A DNA stretch of 64,000 bases from Sphingomonas jejuensis. Its GTDB lineage: Bacteria; Pseudomonadota; Alphaproteobacteria; Sphingomonadales; Sphingomonadaceae. The stretch is taken from positions 1,488,001 through 1,552,000 of the forward strand of contig NZ_JAATJE010000001.1 in assembly GCF_011927695.1 (NCBI RefSeq). The letters are read 5' to 3'. Below are positions 19,249-27,873 of the stretch, piece by piece. Under the pieces are notes generated by a model. The model made no database searches. It was not told the origin of the DNA and saw only the letters and a program-made list of their open reading frames with translations. Each line of letters opens with the position of its first letter. The first letter of the stretch is position 1. The translations under genes were made by a program, and so were the position numbers.

Positions 19249-20052
19249 ATGACGCAAGTCCACATCGATACGCCCGTGCAGCCGGACGCACCCGCCCCGC
19301 ACAAGATGACGGCGCGCAACGTCGACGTCTTCTACGGCAGCAAGCAGGCGATCAAGGACGTCTCGATCGACGTCGACATGGACCGCGTGACAGCCTTCAT
19401 CGGGCCGTCGGGCTGCGGCAAGTCGACCTTCCTGCGCACCTTGAACCGCATGAACGACACTGTGTCGTCGGCGCGGGTGACGGGCGACATCCGGCTGGAC
19501 GGCGACGACATCTATTCGCCGCAGATGGACGTGGTGCAGCTGCGCGCGCGCGTCGGCATGGTGTTCCAGAAGCCAAATCCCTTCCCGAAGTCGATCTACG
19601 AGAACGTGGCCTATGGTCCGCGCATCCACGGCCTTGCGGCGGCGCGCGGCGAGATGGACGAGATCGTGGAAGGATCGCTGAAGCGCGCTGGCCTCTGGGA
19701 AGAGGTCAAGGACCGGCTGTCGGACAGCGGCACCGCGCTGTCGGGCGGGCAGCAGCAGCGGTTGTGCATCGCCCGCGCCATCGCGGTTGACCCCGAGGTC
19801 ATCCTGATGGACGAGCCCTGTTCCGCGCTGGATCCGATCGCCACCGCCAAAATCGAGGAGCTGATCCACGAGCTGCGCGGCCGCTACGCCATCGTGATCG
19901 TCACCCACAACATGCAACAGGCCGCCCGCGTGTCGCAGCGCACCGCGTTTTTCCATCTCGGCACGCTTGTCGAATATGGCGAAACCTCTGAGATCTTCAC
20001 CAATCCGCGCGAGGTGCGCACAAAGGATTACATCACCGGCCGCTATGGCTGA
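19249..20052 (+). CDS. pstB: Phosphate ABC transporter ATP-binding protein PstB
   Basis: A 267-residue ATPase with Walker [10 protein letters not shown] at residues 52-60, Q-loop [19 protein letters not shown] (the phosphate-specific version), the ABC signature LSGGQQQRL, Walker [14 protein letters not shown] and switch His in [13 protein letters not shown]. These are diagnostic for PstB. It energises phosphate uptake by PstSCA. The start lies two bases after the pstA stop, and the stop overlaps the phoU start codon region. Confidence 0.97.
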   Translation: MTQVHIDTPVQPDAPAPHKMTARNVDVFYGSKQAIKDVSIDVDMDRVTAFIGPSGCGKSTFLRTLNRMNDTVSSARVTGDIRLDGDDIYSPQMDVVQLRARVGMVFQKPNPFPKSIYENVAYGPRIHGLAAARGEMDEIVEGSLKRAGLWEEVKDRLSDSGTALSGGQQQRLCIARAIAVDPEVILMDEPCSALDPIATAKIEELIHELRGRYAIVIVTHNMQQAARVSQRTAFFHLGTLVEYGETSEIFTNPREVRTKDYITGRYG

Positions 20053-20767
20053 GACGGGGCAGGACGCGATGAGCAGGAGCACCGAACACACGGTCAAGGC
20101 ATTTGACGGCGAGATCGTCGAACTGCGCGGCCTGATCTCCGAGATGGGCGGCCGCGCCGAGGAAGCCATCAGCGGCGCCATGCGCGCGCTCACCTCGCAC
20201 GACCTGGAGACCGCGGCCCGCGTCGTGCAGGACGACAAGCGCATCGATGCGCTGGAGGATCAGGTCGACCGGCTCGCCGTCCAGGTGATCGCGCTGCGCG
20301 CGCCGATGGCCGACGATCTGCGCGAAGTCGTCGCCGCGCTGAAGATCGCGGGCGTGGTCGAGCGGATCGGCGATTATGCCAAGAACATCGCCAAGCGCGT
20401 TCCGGAGATCGGCTCGGGCCGGCAGATCGAGGCCATCTCGATCCTGCCGGCGATGGCGCGCGCCGCATCGTCGATGGTGCACGACGTGCTGGACGCCTTT
20501 GCCGCGCGCGACTGGGAAGCCGCTGTCGAGGTGTGCGAGCGCGACCGGGAGGTCGACGACTTCTACAACAGCATCTTCCGCACGCTGGTCACCTTCATGA
20601 TGGAGAACCCGCAGACGATCAGCCAGGCAGCGCACCTGCTGTTCGTGGCGAAGAACCTGGAACGCATCGGCGACCATGCCACCAACGTCGCCGAGATGGT
20701 CTATTTCGCGGCGCGTGGCACCTACATGGCCGAGCGTGAGCGCGGCCCGGATGGAGTGCGTTCGTGA
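20045..20767 (+). CDS. phoU: Phosphate signalling protein PhoU
   Basis: The 240-residue protein is all-helical with two PhoU repeats. Each carries the acidic metal-binding signature: [14 protein letters not shown] with [15 protein letters not shown] in the first, and [13 protein letters not shown] with [17 protein letters not shown] in the second. PhoU couples Pst transport state to PhoR and prevents PhoB activation when phosphate is ample. The ATG at 20045 lies inside the end of pstB; an ATG at 20069 (MSRSTEH) is a credible alternative start. phoB starts on its stop codon. Confidence 0.95.
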   Translation: MAETGQDAMSRSTEHTVKAFDGEIVELRGLISEMGGRAEEAISGAMRALTSHDLETAARVVQDDKRIDALEDQVDRLAVQVIALRAPMADDLREVVAALKIAGVVERIGDYAKNIAKRVPEIGSGRQIEAISILPAMARAASSMVHDVLDAFAARDWEAAVEVCERDREVDDFYNSIFRTLVTFMMENPQTISQAAHLLFVAKNLERIGDHATNVAEMVYFAARGTYMAERERGPDGVRS

Positions 20768-21468
20768 TGGCACACGCCCCCGATCTCCTGCTCGTCGAGG
20801 ACGACGCATCGCTGGCCGAACTGGTCGCCTGGCATTTCGAGCGTGAAGGCTACTCCATCCGCCGCACGCCCGACGGGGACGAGGCGCTGCTCCTGGCGGA
20901 AGAGCGCACGCCCGATCTGGTGCTGCTCGACTGGATGGTGGAAGGGCTGACCGGCATCGAGGTCTGCCGCCGGCTGCGCCGCGCGCGTGCGACCGCCAAC
21001 GTGCCCATCATCATGCTCACCGCGCGCGGTGAGGAGGAGGACCGGGTTCGCGGCCTGGAAACCGGTGCCGACGATTATGTCACCAAGCCCTTTTCACCGC
21101 GCGAACTGGTGGCACGCGTCAATGCGGTGCTGCGCCGCGTGCGCCCGGCGCTTGCGGGCGAGACGCTCGCCTATGCCGATCTCGAAATGGACATGATCGG
21201 CCGCAAGGTCCGCCGCGACGGCACGCCCATCCCGCTCGGCCCCACCGAATTCCGGCTGTTGAAGCATTTCCTGGAACATCCCGGCTGGGTGTTCTCGCGT
21301 GAGCGGTTGCTGGACAGCGTGTGGGGCCACAATGCCGACATCGAGCCGCGCACGGTGGACGTGCATATTCGTCGGCTGCGCAAGGCCGTTAATCATGGCG
21401 GAAAGCCGGACATCATCCGCACCGTCCGGTCGGCCGGCTATGCGCTGGATGCAGAAGGCCGGCTTTAA
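20767..21468 (+). CDS. phoB: Phosphate-regulon response regulator PhoB
   Basis: An OmpR-family regulator of 233 residues. The receiver domain has the acidic pair EDD at 11-13, phospho-acceptor Asp55 in LVLLDWMVEG and lysine in YVTKPFSPREL. The C-terminal winged helix has GPTEFRLLKHFLEHPGWVFSRE and VDVHIRRLRKAV. It binds Pho boxes and should act on the site before pstS. The ATG overlaps the phoU stop (TGATG); a GTG one codon upstream is also possible. This is the last gene of the Pho run, and no clear terminator follows. Confidence 0.96.
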   Translation: MAHAPDLLLVEDDASLAELVAWHFEREGYSIRRTPDGDEALLLAEERTPDLVLLDWMVEGLTGIEVCRRLRRARATANVPIIMLTARGEEEDRVRGLETGADDYVTKPFSPRELVARVNAVLRRVRPALAGETLAYADLEMDMIGRKVRRDGTPIPLGPTEFRLLKHFLEHPGWVFSRERLLDSVWGHNADIEPRTVDVHIRRLRKAVNHGGKPDIIRTVRSAGYALDAEGRL

Positions 21469-21593
21469 GGCCTGAAAGAGCCACTTGGATCGACTCCGGT
21501 CCGACTTCGTTACCCTGCCCGACGCGCTGCATGACAGCGCCGCGTCAGGAACCGATGCGCCGCTGATGGACGGTGCGAACGAAGGAGACTGAG

Positions 21594-22136
21594 ATGCGAC
21601 ATCTTCTGCTGGCCGCCGCGTCGTTGACGCTTGCCGGCGCCGCCATGGCCCAGACCACGACCACGCCGCAGACCGGCTCGTCGACCGGCATGGGCACCGG
21701 CACCGCCACCACCCAGCCCGCCACCCCCGGCCAGTCGAGCACGATGCAGCCCGGCATGCCGTCCACGCCCAGCACGACGATGCCGTCGGGCCCCGGCACC
21801 ACCACCTCCACCGACCAGACGATGTCGGGTGAGGCCACCGGCACCATGCCGGGGTCGACCGGCACGACCGGATCGATGTCGGGCAGCACCGCCTCGGGCG
21901 GCACGATGAACGGCTCCACGTCGGGCACCATGTCCGGCGGGACGATGGGCGGCACAACCTCGGGCACGATGTCCGGCGGCACCATGTCGGGCGGCACGAT
22001 GGGCGGCAGCGGCAACGTGACGGTTCAGCCCTCGCGGCCGGTGAACGAGGCGTTCCCCCCGCCCCCGCCGCGTGACGACTACCCCGTCTGCTCGCGCACG
22101 GTGCAGGACAGCTGCCGGAACCCCGGCGGCCGTTGA
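21594..22136 (+). CDS. Exported Thr/Ser/Gly/Met low-complexity repeat protein
   Basis: The 180-residue protein has a signal peptide (residues 1-20, cleaved near AMAQ) and an AAGGAG ribosome binding site. The mature chain is Thr/Ser/Gly/Pro-rich with spaced methionines, degenerating into TMSGG-type repeats at about residues 85-140. The C-terminus has a poly-Pro stretch and two cysteines (CSRTVQDSC) that could form a disulfide. No known domain is visible. Repeated Met-Ser/Gly spacing could bind metal such as copper, but that is speculative; a cell-surface linker is equally possible. A terminator follows closely, so it is probably transcribed alone. Confidence 0.85.
   Translation: MRHLLLAAASLTLAGAAMAQTTTTPQTGSSTGMGTGTATTQPATPGQSSTMQPGMPSTPSTTMPSGPGTTTSTDQTMSGEATGTMPGSTGTTGSMSGSTASGGTMNGSTSGTMSGGTMGGTTSGTMSGGTMSGGTMGGSGNVTVQPSRPVNEAFPPPPPRDDYPVCSRTVQDSCRNPGGR
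21846..22013 (+). repeat. Degenerate TMSGG-coding repeat tract
   Basis: Coding repeat built on units such as GGCACCATGTCCGGCGG with variants, encoding SGTMSGGTMGG and related blocks. Repeats are imperfect at the DNA level, with the most regular part at about 21919-22010. Slippage here would change the protein length in multiples of five or six residues. Confidence 0.75.
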
Positions 22137-22158
22137 TCCCGTCACAGGACAGAAGAAG

Positions 22159-22191
22159 GGCCGTCGGCGATCGCGGGCGGCCTTTTCTTTT
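22159..22191 (+). terminator. Rho-independent terminator after the repeat protein
   Basis: Stem GGCCGTC (22159-22165) with GGCGGCC (22176-22182), one G-T pair, a 10-base loop, and then TTTTCTTTT. Confidence 0.8.
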
Positions 22192-22234
22192 GCCCGGCGA
22201 CCGGCTCTAATCCGGTCCCGGGGGGACAGCGGCG

Positions 22235-23254
22235 ATGTACAGCGAACAGGATCTGACGGACGCGACGGCTGCGGGCGTGATCGCGCCCGGCACGGCGGAG
22301 GCGCTGCGCAGCTTCGTGGCGGACCGGCGCGCGACCCCGGCCGCCGATGAGGAGCAGGTGCGGCTCGTCACCAGCTTCAACGACATCTTCGTCGCCATCG
22401 CCGGCCTCGTCCTCCTTGTGGCGACAAGCGCGCTGCTGGCGGATCCGCTCGGCAACATCGCCACGGCCGCTGCCGCCTGGGGACTTGCCGAATATTTCAC
22501 TCGCCAGCGGCGGATGGCGCTGCCGTCCATCCTGTTCCTGGCCTTTTTCGCGTCCGGCGTGTTCGGGGCGACGTTCCGGCTGCTGGCCATGGCCGGGCTG
22601 CCTGCGGGCACGGCCGCGGGTCAGCAGGCCGGCTACACCGTCGCCCTTGCCGGCGTCGTGACGGCGGCCGCCGCCTTTCTCCACTGGCGGCGCTTCCACG
22701 TGCCGATCACGGTCGCCGCCGGTGCCGCCGCGGTGGTGGCGACGCTGGGCGGCCTCGTGTCGGGGGTGCTGGACGTCGAGTTCAACCAGCTGCTTCCGTT
22801 CTTCATCATCCTGGGCGCCGCGACCTTCGCCTTTGCGATGTGGTGGGACGCGTCGGACGTCGCGCGGCGCACCCGCCGCTCGGACGTCGCCTTCTGGTTG
22901 CACCTCCTGTCTGCGCCGCTGATCGTACATCCGATCTTTGCGCTGCTCGGCGTGTTCTCCGGCGACCTGAATGCCCTTACCGCAGTGCTGGTGGTGGTGA
23001 TCTACGTGACGCTTGGCGCGGTGGCGCTCGTCATCGATCGCCGCGCTCTGATGGTGTCGGCGCTCGCCTATGTTCTCTACGCCATTTACACGCTGCTCGA
23101 TGCGGGCGGGCTGGGCACCAGCTTCGCCCTGACCGGCGTACTCATTGGCTCGTCGCTGCTGCTGCTGTCGGCCTTGTGGCAGCGGCTCCGGCGGCCGCTG
23201 GTGGTGGCGCTTCCCGCCGCCTGGCAGGCACGCGTTCCGCCGGCGATCGGCTGA
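22235..23254 (+). CDS. Polytopic membrane protein of unknown function
   Basis: The 339-residue protein has a soluble N-terminal segment (about 1-45) followed by roughly ten hydrophobic helices, for example IFVAIAGLVLLVATSALL and ALTAVLVVVIYVTLGAVALV. It resembles the DUF2157/DUF4401 type of bacterial membrane proteins in layout, but I see no catalytic or transport signature. It is preceded by a terminator and ends three bases from the convergent DUF2794 gene, so it is probably monocistronic. Confidence 0.88.
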   Translation: MYSEQDLTDATAAGVIAPGTAEALRSFVADRRATPAADEEQVRLVTSFNDIFVAIAGLVLLVATSALLADPLGNIATAAAAWGLAEYFTRQRRMALPSILFLAFFASGVFGATFRLLAMAGLPAGTAAGQQAGYTVALAGVVTAAAAFLHWRRFHVPITVAAGAAAVVATLGGLVSGVLDVEFNQLLPFFIILGAATFAFAMWWDASDVARRTRRSDVAFWLHLLSAPLIVHPIFALLGVFSGDLNALTAVLVVVIYVTLGAVALVIDRRALMVSALAYVLYAIYTLLDAGGLGTSFALTGVLIGSSLLLLSALWQRLRRPLVVALPAAWQARVPPAIG

Positions 23255-23257
23255 GGC

Positions 23258-23593
23258 CTAGTCCTCGACCAGCTTCATCAGCCGGCGCTCCACCGGCGCC
23301 AGCACGGGGCCCAGTTCCTGCCCGCGCTTGGCGACCTGACCGGCCTCGCCGATCAGCGCCCACATGCCCTGCCGGTGGCGCAGCGCCGGGCGCTTCTCGA
23401 TCCGGAACTCCGGCCGTTCGGACGCGCGCCGAAAGGCGGAGAACACCGCGGCATCGCGGCCCAGGTCGATGGCATAGTCGCGCCAGTGACCGGCCGCGAC
23501 CATCCGGCCGTAAAGGTCGAGGATGCGGCCGAGCTCGACCCGGTCGAACCCCACCTGCCCTGCCCGCGCCGGAAGCGGCACCACATTGTTCAT
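23258..23593 (-). CDS. DUF2794 family protein
   Basis: The 111-residue protein matches the alphaproteobacterial DUF2794 family by its central segment: DRVELGRILDLYGRMVAAGHWRDYAIDL (quoted here only as a region at about residues 18-44) followed by VFSAFRRASERPEFRIEKR. No molecular role is known for the family. It is translationally coupled to cysE: its start overlaps the cysE stop by four bases. It is soluble, with no signal peptide. Confidence 0.88.
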   Translation of the reverse strand: MNNVVPLPARAGQVGFDRVELGRILDLYGRMVAAGHWRDYAIDLGRDAAVFSAFRRASERPEFRIEKRPALRHRQGMWALIGEAGQVAKRGQELGPVLAPVERRLMKLVED

Positions 23594-24279
23594 GACGCGA
23601 TGTCGCGCCGCGACGCCGCGCCGCCCAGCTCCGCGTCGATTGCATCCAGCCGCTTGCGCAGCGTCTCGACCTCGCAGCGCAGCAGCTCCGTCTTCTGCGT
23701 CTCGGGGTCGAACAGCTCGCGGCAGGGCGTGCCATAGGGAACAAAGGCGCGGGCCTGCGCTTCCGCCGCCACCAGCGTGGGCTTGGCGGGAATGCCGATC
23801 ATCACCGCGCCTTCCGGCACGTCGCGGGTGACCACCGCATTGGCGCCGATCCGCGCGCGCGGCCCGACCGTGATCGGTCCCAGCACCTGCGCGCCCGACC
23901 CGATGATGGCGCCGTCGGCGATGGTCGGGTGGCGCTTGCCGCTGATGCCGTTGTCCGGGCTGGTCCCACCCAAGGTCACGCACTGGTAGATGGTGACGTC
24001 GTTGCCGATCTCCGCCGTTTCGCCGATCACGACGAAACCGTGGTCGATGAAGAAGTTGCGCCCGATCACCGCGCCCGGATGGATGTCGATCGCGGTCAGG
24101 AAGCGCGACAGGTGGTTCACGAACCGCGCGAGGAAGAACATCCGCCCGACGAACAGCCAATGCGCGATCCGGTGGAGGCCAAGCGCAAGAACGCCGGGGT
24201 AAAGCAGGATCTCCGCACGGCTGCGCGGCGCGGGATCACGCCGCCGGATCGATTCAAGATAGTCGCCCAACGATCCCAA
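23590..24279 (-). CDS. cysE: Serine O-acetyltransferase
   Basis: The 229-residue enzyme makes O-acetylserine for cysteine synthesis. It shows the EpsC/CysE pattern: an N-terminal helical domain (EILLYPGVLALGLHRIAHWL) and a left-handed beta-helix with DIHPGAVIGRNFFIDHG, YQCVTLGGTS and KRHPTIADG, the catalytic histidines and the acetyl-CoA loop. I chose a TTG start with GGAGC six bases upstream because homologues begin just before the LGDYLESIRRRDPAP-like stretch. An in-frame extension upstream would overlap the divergent permease gene. DUF2794 follows with a four-base overlap. Confidence 0.9.
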   Translation of the reverse strand: MGSLGDYLESIRRRDPAPRSRAEILLYPGVLALGLHRIAHWLFVGRMFFLARFVNHLSRFLTAIDIHPGAVIGRNFFIDHGFVVIGETAEIGNDVTIYQCVTLGGTSPDNGISGKRHPTIADGAIIGSGAQVLGPITVGPRARIGANAVVTRDVPEGAVMIGIPAKPTLVAAEAQARAFVPYGTPCRELFDPETQKTELLRCEVETLRKRLDAIDAELGGAASRRDIAS

Positions 24280-24418
24280 AACGGCGCTCCACCCCTGTGC
24301 GTGACGCGAAGGATTTAGGCATGCCCGCCGCCGATTGCCAGCATCGCCCTTCGTCATTGCGCAGCGCTTTGCGGCAGCGCACAAGAGCCCCTTCCCGCGC
24401 GCTACGAAAAGGACCCGG

Positions 24419-25186
24419 ATGCCCGAGCTTGCCGGCATCGACATCGCCGCCATCCTGCCCTTCGTGCTGGTGGGGTTCGCCGCGCAGATCGTCGACGGCG
24501 CGGTCGGCATGGCGTTCGGCGTCATCGCCAGCACCATGCTGGTGAGCGGCCTTGGCGTGCCCCCCGCGCGGGCCTCGGCGGGCGTCCACCTGGCCGAGAT
24601 GTTCACCACCGCCGCATCCGGGATCAGCCATGCGCTCCACGGCAATGTCGACTGGCGGCTGTTCGCCCGGCTGGTCATCCCCGGCGTGATCGGCGGCGTG
24701 CTGGGCGCCTATGTGCTCATGACCGTGCATGCGGAGGTCGCCCGCCCGATCGTGATGAGCTATCTGGCGGTGCTTGGCGGCTATCTGCTGTGGCGCTCGT
24801 TTCGCGGCCACAGGCCGGCCGCCGCGCCCCGCTTCGTGGCGCCCCTGGGGCTGGTCGGCGGCTTCCTGGATGCGGGCGGCGGCGGCGGGTGGGGGCCGGT
24901 CGTCACCTCCAACCTGCTGGCGCAGGGCACCGCGCCGCGCACCACCATCGGCACCGTCAACACGGCCGAGTTCTTCCTGACGACGGTTATTTCGGTCACC
25001 TTCATCCTCGGCATGGGGTTCGAGGCGTTCACCACGGCGACGGTCGGCGTGCTGATCGGCGGCGTGCTGGCCGCGCCCTTCGGCGCGCTGCTGGTGAAGC
25101 GCGTCCGGCCGATGCTGCTGTTGCGGGTGGTGGGCGTCGTGCTGGTCATCACCAGCGGCTACAGCCTCTACACCAGCCTCGCCTGA
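24419..25186 (+). CDS. TauE/SafE-family sulfite exporter-like permease
   Basis: A 255-residue TSUP-family membrane protein with about eight helices. The family hallmarks are visible: FVLVGFAAQIVDGAVGMAFG near the N-terminus and the repeated GGFLDAGGGGGWGPVV motif in the middle. Members export or import sulfite, sulfoacetate or related anions. AAGGA precedes the ATG at 24419. It is divergent from cysE, so a sulfur-metabolism link is plausible but rests on proximity alone. Confidence 0.9.
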   Translation: MPELAGIDIAAILPFVLVGFAAQIVDGAVGMAFGVIASTMLVSGLGVPPARASAGVHLAEMFTTAASGISHALHGNVDWRLFARLVIPGVIGGVLGAYVLMTVHAEVARPIVMSYLAVLGGYLLWRSFRGHRPAAAPRFVAPLGLVGGFLDAGGGGGWGPVVTSNLLAQGTAPRTTIGTVNTAEFFLTTVISVTFILGMGFEAFTTATVGVLIGGVLAAPFGALLVKRVRPMLLLRVVGVVLVITSGYSLYTSLA

Positions 25187-25201
25187 CGAGAGGCGGTCAG
25201 G

Positions 25202-25236
25202 GGAACGGCGCGGTCGGGGAGCCGCCGCGCCGTTCC
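25202..25236 (+). terminator. GC-rich hairpin after the TSUP gene
   Basis: Perfect 12-base arms GGAACGGCGCGG (25202-25213) and CCGCGCCGTTCC (25225-25236) with an 11-base loop, 16 bases past the stop. There is no T run, so it may end transcription inefficiently or serve to stabilise the 3' end. The remaining bases up to oxyR show nothing I can name. Confidence 0.5.
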
Positions 25237-25396
25237 AAGGATCAGGCGTTTGGAGGGGGAGTTACGCTTGAAGAGCGCAACACGCGCTGACCCTTATCTC
25301 TACGGATGAATGATCTCGTGGACGCCAGATAGGCCTGCCGCGTCAAACGCACAAACAGATTGTTTCCGCGCGATTGATCGACCAAAGCGATCAGCC

Positions 25397-26308
25397 ATGT
25401 CGACCTACCATCCGACGCTTAAGCAGCTTCAATATTTGGTCGCGCTGTCCGACCATGGGCATTTCGGCCGGGCGGCGGAGGCATGCTTCGTCAGCCAGTC
25501 GACCCTTTCGGCCGGCATCCGGGAGCTGGAGACGCTGATCGGCGTGACGCTGGTGGAGCGTACGCGCCGGGTGGTGCGCTTCACCCGCCTGGGCGAGGCG
25601 GTGAGCGACAAGGCGCGGCGCGTGCTGCGCGAGGTTGACGAGCTGACCGACATGGTGCGCGCATCGGGCAAGCCGCTGTCGGGCGAGCTGCGGATGGGCG
25701 TGATCCCCACGATCGCGCCCTTTCTCCTTCCTCGCGTGCTTCCGCGGCTGCGCCGCGACTGGCCGGAGCTGAAGCTGTTCCTGCGGGAGGAGCCGAGTGC
25801 CGCGGCATGCGAATCGCTTCAGCGCGGCGCCGTGGACTGCGTGCTCCTGGCGCTCCCTTATGCGTGCGGCGACGTCGAGACGGCACGCCTGTTCGACGAT
25901 CCGCTGTTTGTCGCCTTTGCGCGCAGCGACGACCCGGCCGGCACCGGCCCCGTCACCCCGGACGCGATCGACGAGGGTCAGTTCCTGATGCTGGAGGACG
26001 GGCACTGCCTCAAGGATCACGCGCTGGCCGCCTGCAACCGGCCGGAACTGCGCGCAGGCGCGGCCATGCTCGGCACGTCGCTCCACACGCTGGTGCAGAT
26101 GGTGGACAATGGCCTCGGCAGCACCGTGCTGCCGGAAATGGCGGTGGCCGCCGGCATCCTGGAGGGCACGGACGTGATCGCCCGGCCGCTCGATGCCGGA
26201 CGCGCCCGGCGGGAAATCGCGCTGGTCTGGCGCAAGGCCAGCCCGAGGGAACGCGATTTCCGTCTTCTCGTTGAGTCGTTGCGCGAACCGGACGAGCGGA
26301 CGGGCTGA
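25397..26308 (+). CDS. oxyR: Hydrogen peroxide-inducible LysR-type activator OxyR
   Basis: A 303-residue LysR regulator. The N-terminal winged helix reads FGRAAEACFVSQSTLSAGI. The effector domain keeps the OxyR redox pair: Cys204 in LMLEDGHCLKD and Cys213 nine residues later, the same spacing as Cys199 and Cys208 of E. coli OxyR. Peroxide oxidation to a disulfide should switch it on. No catalase or peroxiredoxin gene is adjacent, unlike many alphaproteobacteria where katG or ahpC is next door. MSTYHP is the chosen start. Confidence 0.93.
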   Translation: MSTYHPTLKQLQYLVALSDHGHFGRAAEACFVSQSTLSAGIRELETLIGVTLVERTRRVVRFTRLGEAVSDKARRVLREVDELTDMVRASGKPLSGELRMGVIPTIAPFLLPRVLPRLRRDWPELKLFLREEPSAAACESLQRGAVDCVLLALPYACGDVETARLFDDPLFVAFARSDDPAGTGPVTPDAIDEGQFLMLEDGHCLKDHALAACNRPELRAGAAMLGTSLHTLVQMVDNGLGSTVLPEMAVAAGILEGTDVIARPLDAGRARREIALVWRKASPRERDFRLLVESLREPDERTG

Positions 26309-26389
26309 ACACCGTTACGCATCCGGTCGGAGGTGGCACGCACGGCGCGCCGCCATAGATTGGATGCACAACGACGGAGTAGTTCGAAG

Positions 26390-27100
26390 ATGATCGATCG
26401 TTTCGGCAAGTCGCTGACCCTGGCGCTGATGATCGCCGCCGCGCCGGCGATGGCGCAGGAGACCACCCCCGCTCCGGCCCCGGCTCCCGCCACGACCGAC
26501 GGCGCCTCACCGGCCACCACTGCCGCCAACCCCGTCGTGGGTGGCGCCGAGATGCTGCCGTCGCGCAACATCATCCAGAACGCCTCGCAGTCGGCCGAGC
26601 ATCGCACGCTGGTGCGCGCCGTTCAGGCTGCCAACCTCGTCGCGACGCTTGAGGGCCCCGGCCCGTTCACCGTCTTCGCGCCGACCGACCAGGCCTTCGC
26701 CGCGCTGCCGGCCGGAACGCTGGACGGGCTTCTGCAGCCGCAGAACCAGGCGACGCTGACGCAGATCCTGACCTACCATGTCGTGCCGCAGCGCGTGACC
26801 TTCGCCGACATCGAGGCGGCGATGGAAGCCGGCGGCGGCACCGCCACCTACACCACGGTGAACGGCCAGCCGATCACCATCTCGCGCCAGGGCAATGCGC
26901 TGCGCGTCGCCGGCCAGAACGGCAGCGTGGGCTTCGTGGGTCAGTATGACGTCGCGCAGTCGAACGGCGTGATCCACGTCATCAACGGCGTGCTGGTGCC
27001 GAACATCCAGGCTCCGGCCGCGGGCGCCACCACGCCTGCGACGCCGGGCACGGCGGCTCCGGCCGGTCAGCCGACCACGCCGGCGCAGCCGGGCAGCTAA
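26390..27100 (+). CDS. Exported fasciclin (FAS1) domain protein
   Basis: The 236-residue precursor has a signal peptide ending near PAMAQ and a Thr/Pro/Ala linker, then one FAS1 domain at about residues 55-205. The H1 and H2 motifs are clear: LEGPGPFTVFAPTDQAFAALP and YDVAQSNGVIHVINGVLVP, with LTYHVVP between them. The C-terminal tail is again Ala/Pro/Thr-rich and probably disordered. Such proteins mediate adhesion or matrix contact at the cell surface; the partner is unknown. It is convergent with moaE across a shared hairpin. Confidence 0.93.
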   Translation: MIDRFGKSLTLALMIAAAPAMAQETTPAPAPAPATTDGASPATTAANPVVGGAEMLPSRNIIQNASQSAEHRTLVRAVQAANLVATLEGPGPFTVFAPTDQAFAALPAGTLDGLLQPQNQATLTQILTYHVVPQRVTFADIEAAMEAGGGTATYTTVNGQPITISRQGNALRVAGQNGSVGFVGQYDVAQSNGVIHVINGVLVPNIQAPAAGATTPATPGTAAPAGQPTTPAQPGS

Positions 27101-27140
27101 GACCCTTTAAAGCCCGCCCTGCCGGGCGGAGCTGACAGGA

Positions 27141-27172
27141 AGCCGGGGCGCGCGATCGGGTGCGCCCCGGCT
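27141..27172 (+). terminator. Bidirectional hairpin between the fasciclin gene and moaE
   Basis: Perfect 11-base arms AGCCGGGGCGC (27141-27151) and GCGCCCCGGCT (27162-27172) with a 10-base loop and a short T run. It lies two bases before the moaE stop. A smaller GC hairpin precedes it at about 27113-27129. Confidence 0.75.
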
Positions 27173-27173
27173 T

Positions 27174-27623
27174 TCATGTGTGGGAGGACCGCCACCGCTC
27201 CGCCGCCGCATCGTCGCTCGCGCGCGGTTCCACCCAGCTGGCCGTCTCGCCGCGCCGCTCGCGCTTCCAGAAAGGCGCCTCGGTCTTCAGGCGGTCGATC
27301 AGGAATGCGGTGGCCTCGATCGCCGCCTGGCGGTGCGCTGACGCCGCGACGACCAGCACGATGCGGTCACCCGGCACCATTGCGCCCACCCGGTGGATCA
27401 CCGTCACCGCGGATAGCGGCCAGCGCCCGGCTGCCTCAGCGGCCAGATCGCCCAGCGCGCGTTCGGTGACGCCGGGATAATGTTCCAGGAACAGTTCGGT
27501 GACGCCGCCATCGTCCCGCACGATGCCGGTGAAGCTGGCGACCGCACCCGCGCCGCTCGCCTCCGCGCGGGCGAGTGCGCCGGCCAGGTCGATCGGCTCC
27601 GGCTGGATGCGAACGTCGATCAT
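27174..27623 (-). CDS. moaE: Molybdopterin synthase catalytic subunit
   Basis: The 149-residue MoaE transfers sulfur from MoaD thiocarboxylate to cyclic pyranopterin monophosphate. Recognisable stretches are GAVASFTGIVRDDGG, ELFLEHYPGVTE, VTVIHRVGAMVPGD and the active-site region IDRLKTEAPFWKRE with its lysines. The start overlaps the moaD stop by four bases (ATGA), so the two subunits are co-translated. It is the last gene of pgsA-moaD-moaE. Confidence 0.95.
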   Translation of the reverse strand: MIDVRIQPEPIDLAGALARAEASGAGAVASFTGIVRDDGGVTELFLEHYPGVTERALGDLAAEAAGRWPLSAVTVIHRVGAMVPGDRIVLVVAASAHRQAAIEATAFLIDRLKTEAPFWKRERRGETASWVEPRASDDAAAERWRSSHT

Positions 27624-27871
27624 CCGCCGGTGACCGGCGGGAAGATCGCGATCTCCGACACGCCCGCGATTGGCGCGTCCAGCGGCACGAAGCGCCCGTC
27701 GGCCGCCGCCCGCAGCCGGGTGCGATCGGCAAAGGCGCCGGCGCGGACCGGGTCGTCCCGTCCCATCCAGTCGAGCAGTCCGGCCACCGTGGTCACCGCC
27801 GGCGGGGGGTCGAGCCGGTCCTCGTCCCGCCCGATCCGCTCGCGCACCCATGCGAAGTAAAGCACCCGCAC
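27620..27871 (-). CDS. moaD: Molybdopterin synthase sulfur carrier subunit
   Basis: This 83-residue ubiquitin-like protein begins RVLYFAWVRERIG and ends PPVTGG, the terminal Gly-Gly needed for thiocarboxylation by MoeB. The GTG at 27871 lies two bases after the pgsA stop; a TTG six bases earlier would add two residues (MSVRVLYF) and overlap the pgsA stop. Either start keeps it tightly coupled to pgsA, and it overlaps moaE by four bases. Confidence 0.9.
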   Translation of the reverse strand: MRVLYFAWVRERIGRDEDRLDPPPAVTTVAGLLDWMGRDDPVRAGAFADRTRLRAAADGRFVPLDAPIAGVSEIAIFPPVTGG

Positions 27872-27873
27872 GC

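Noticed and set aside
21545-22015. Proline-rich repeat protein on the minus strand (MVPPDIVP-type)
   Set aside because: It is the mirror of the exported TMSGG repeat gene, which has a signal peptide and AAGGAG site; the mirror has neither.
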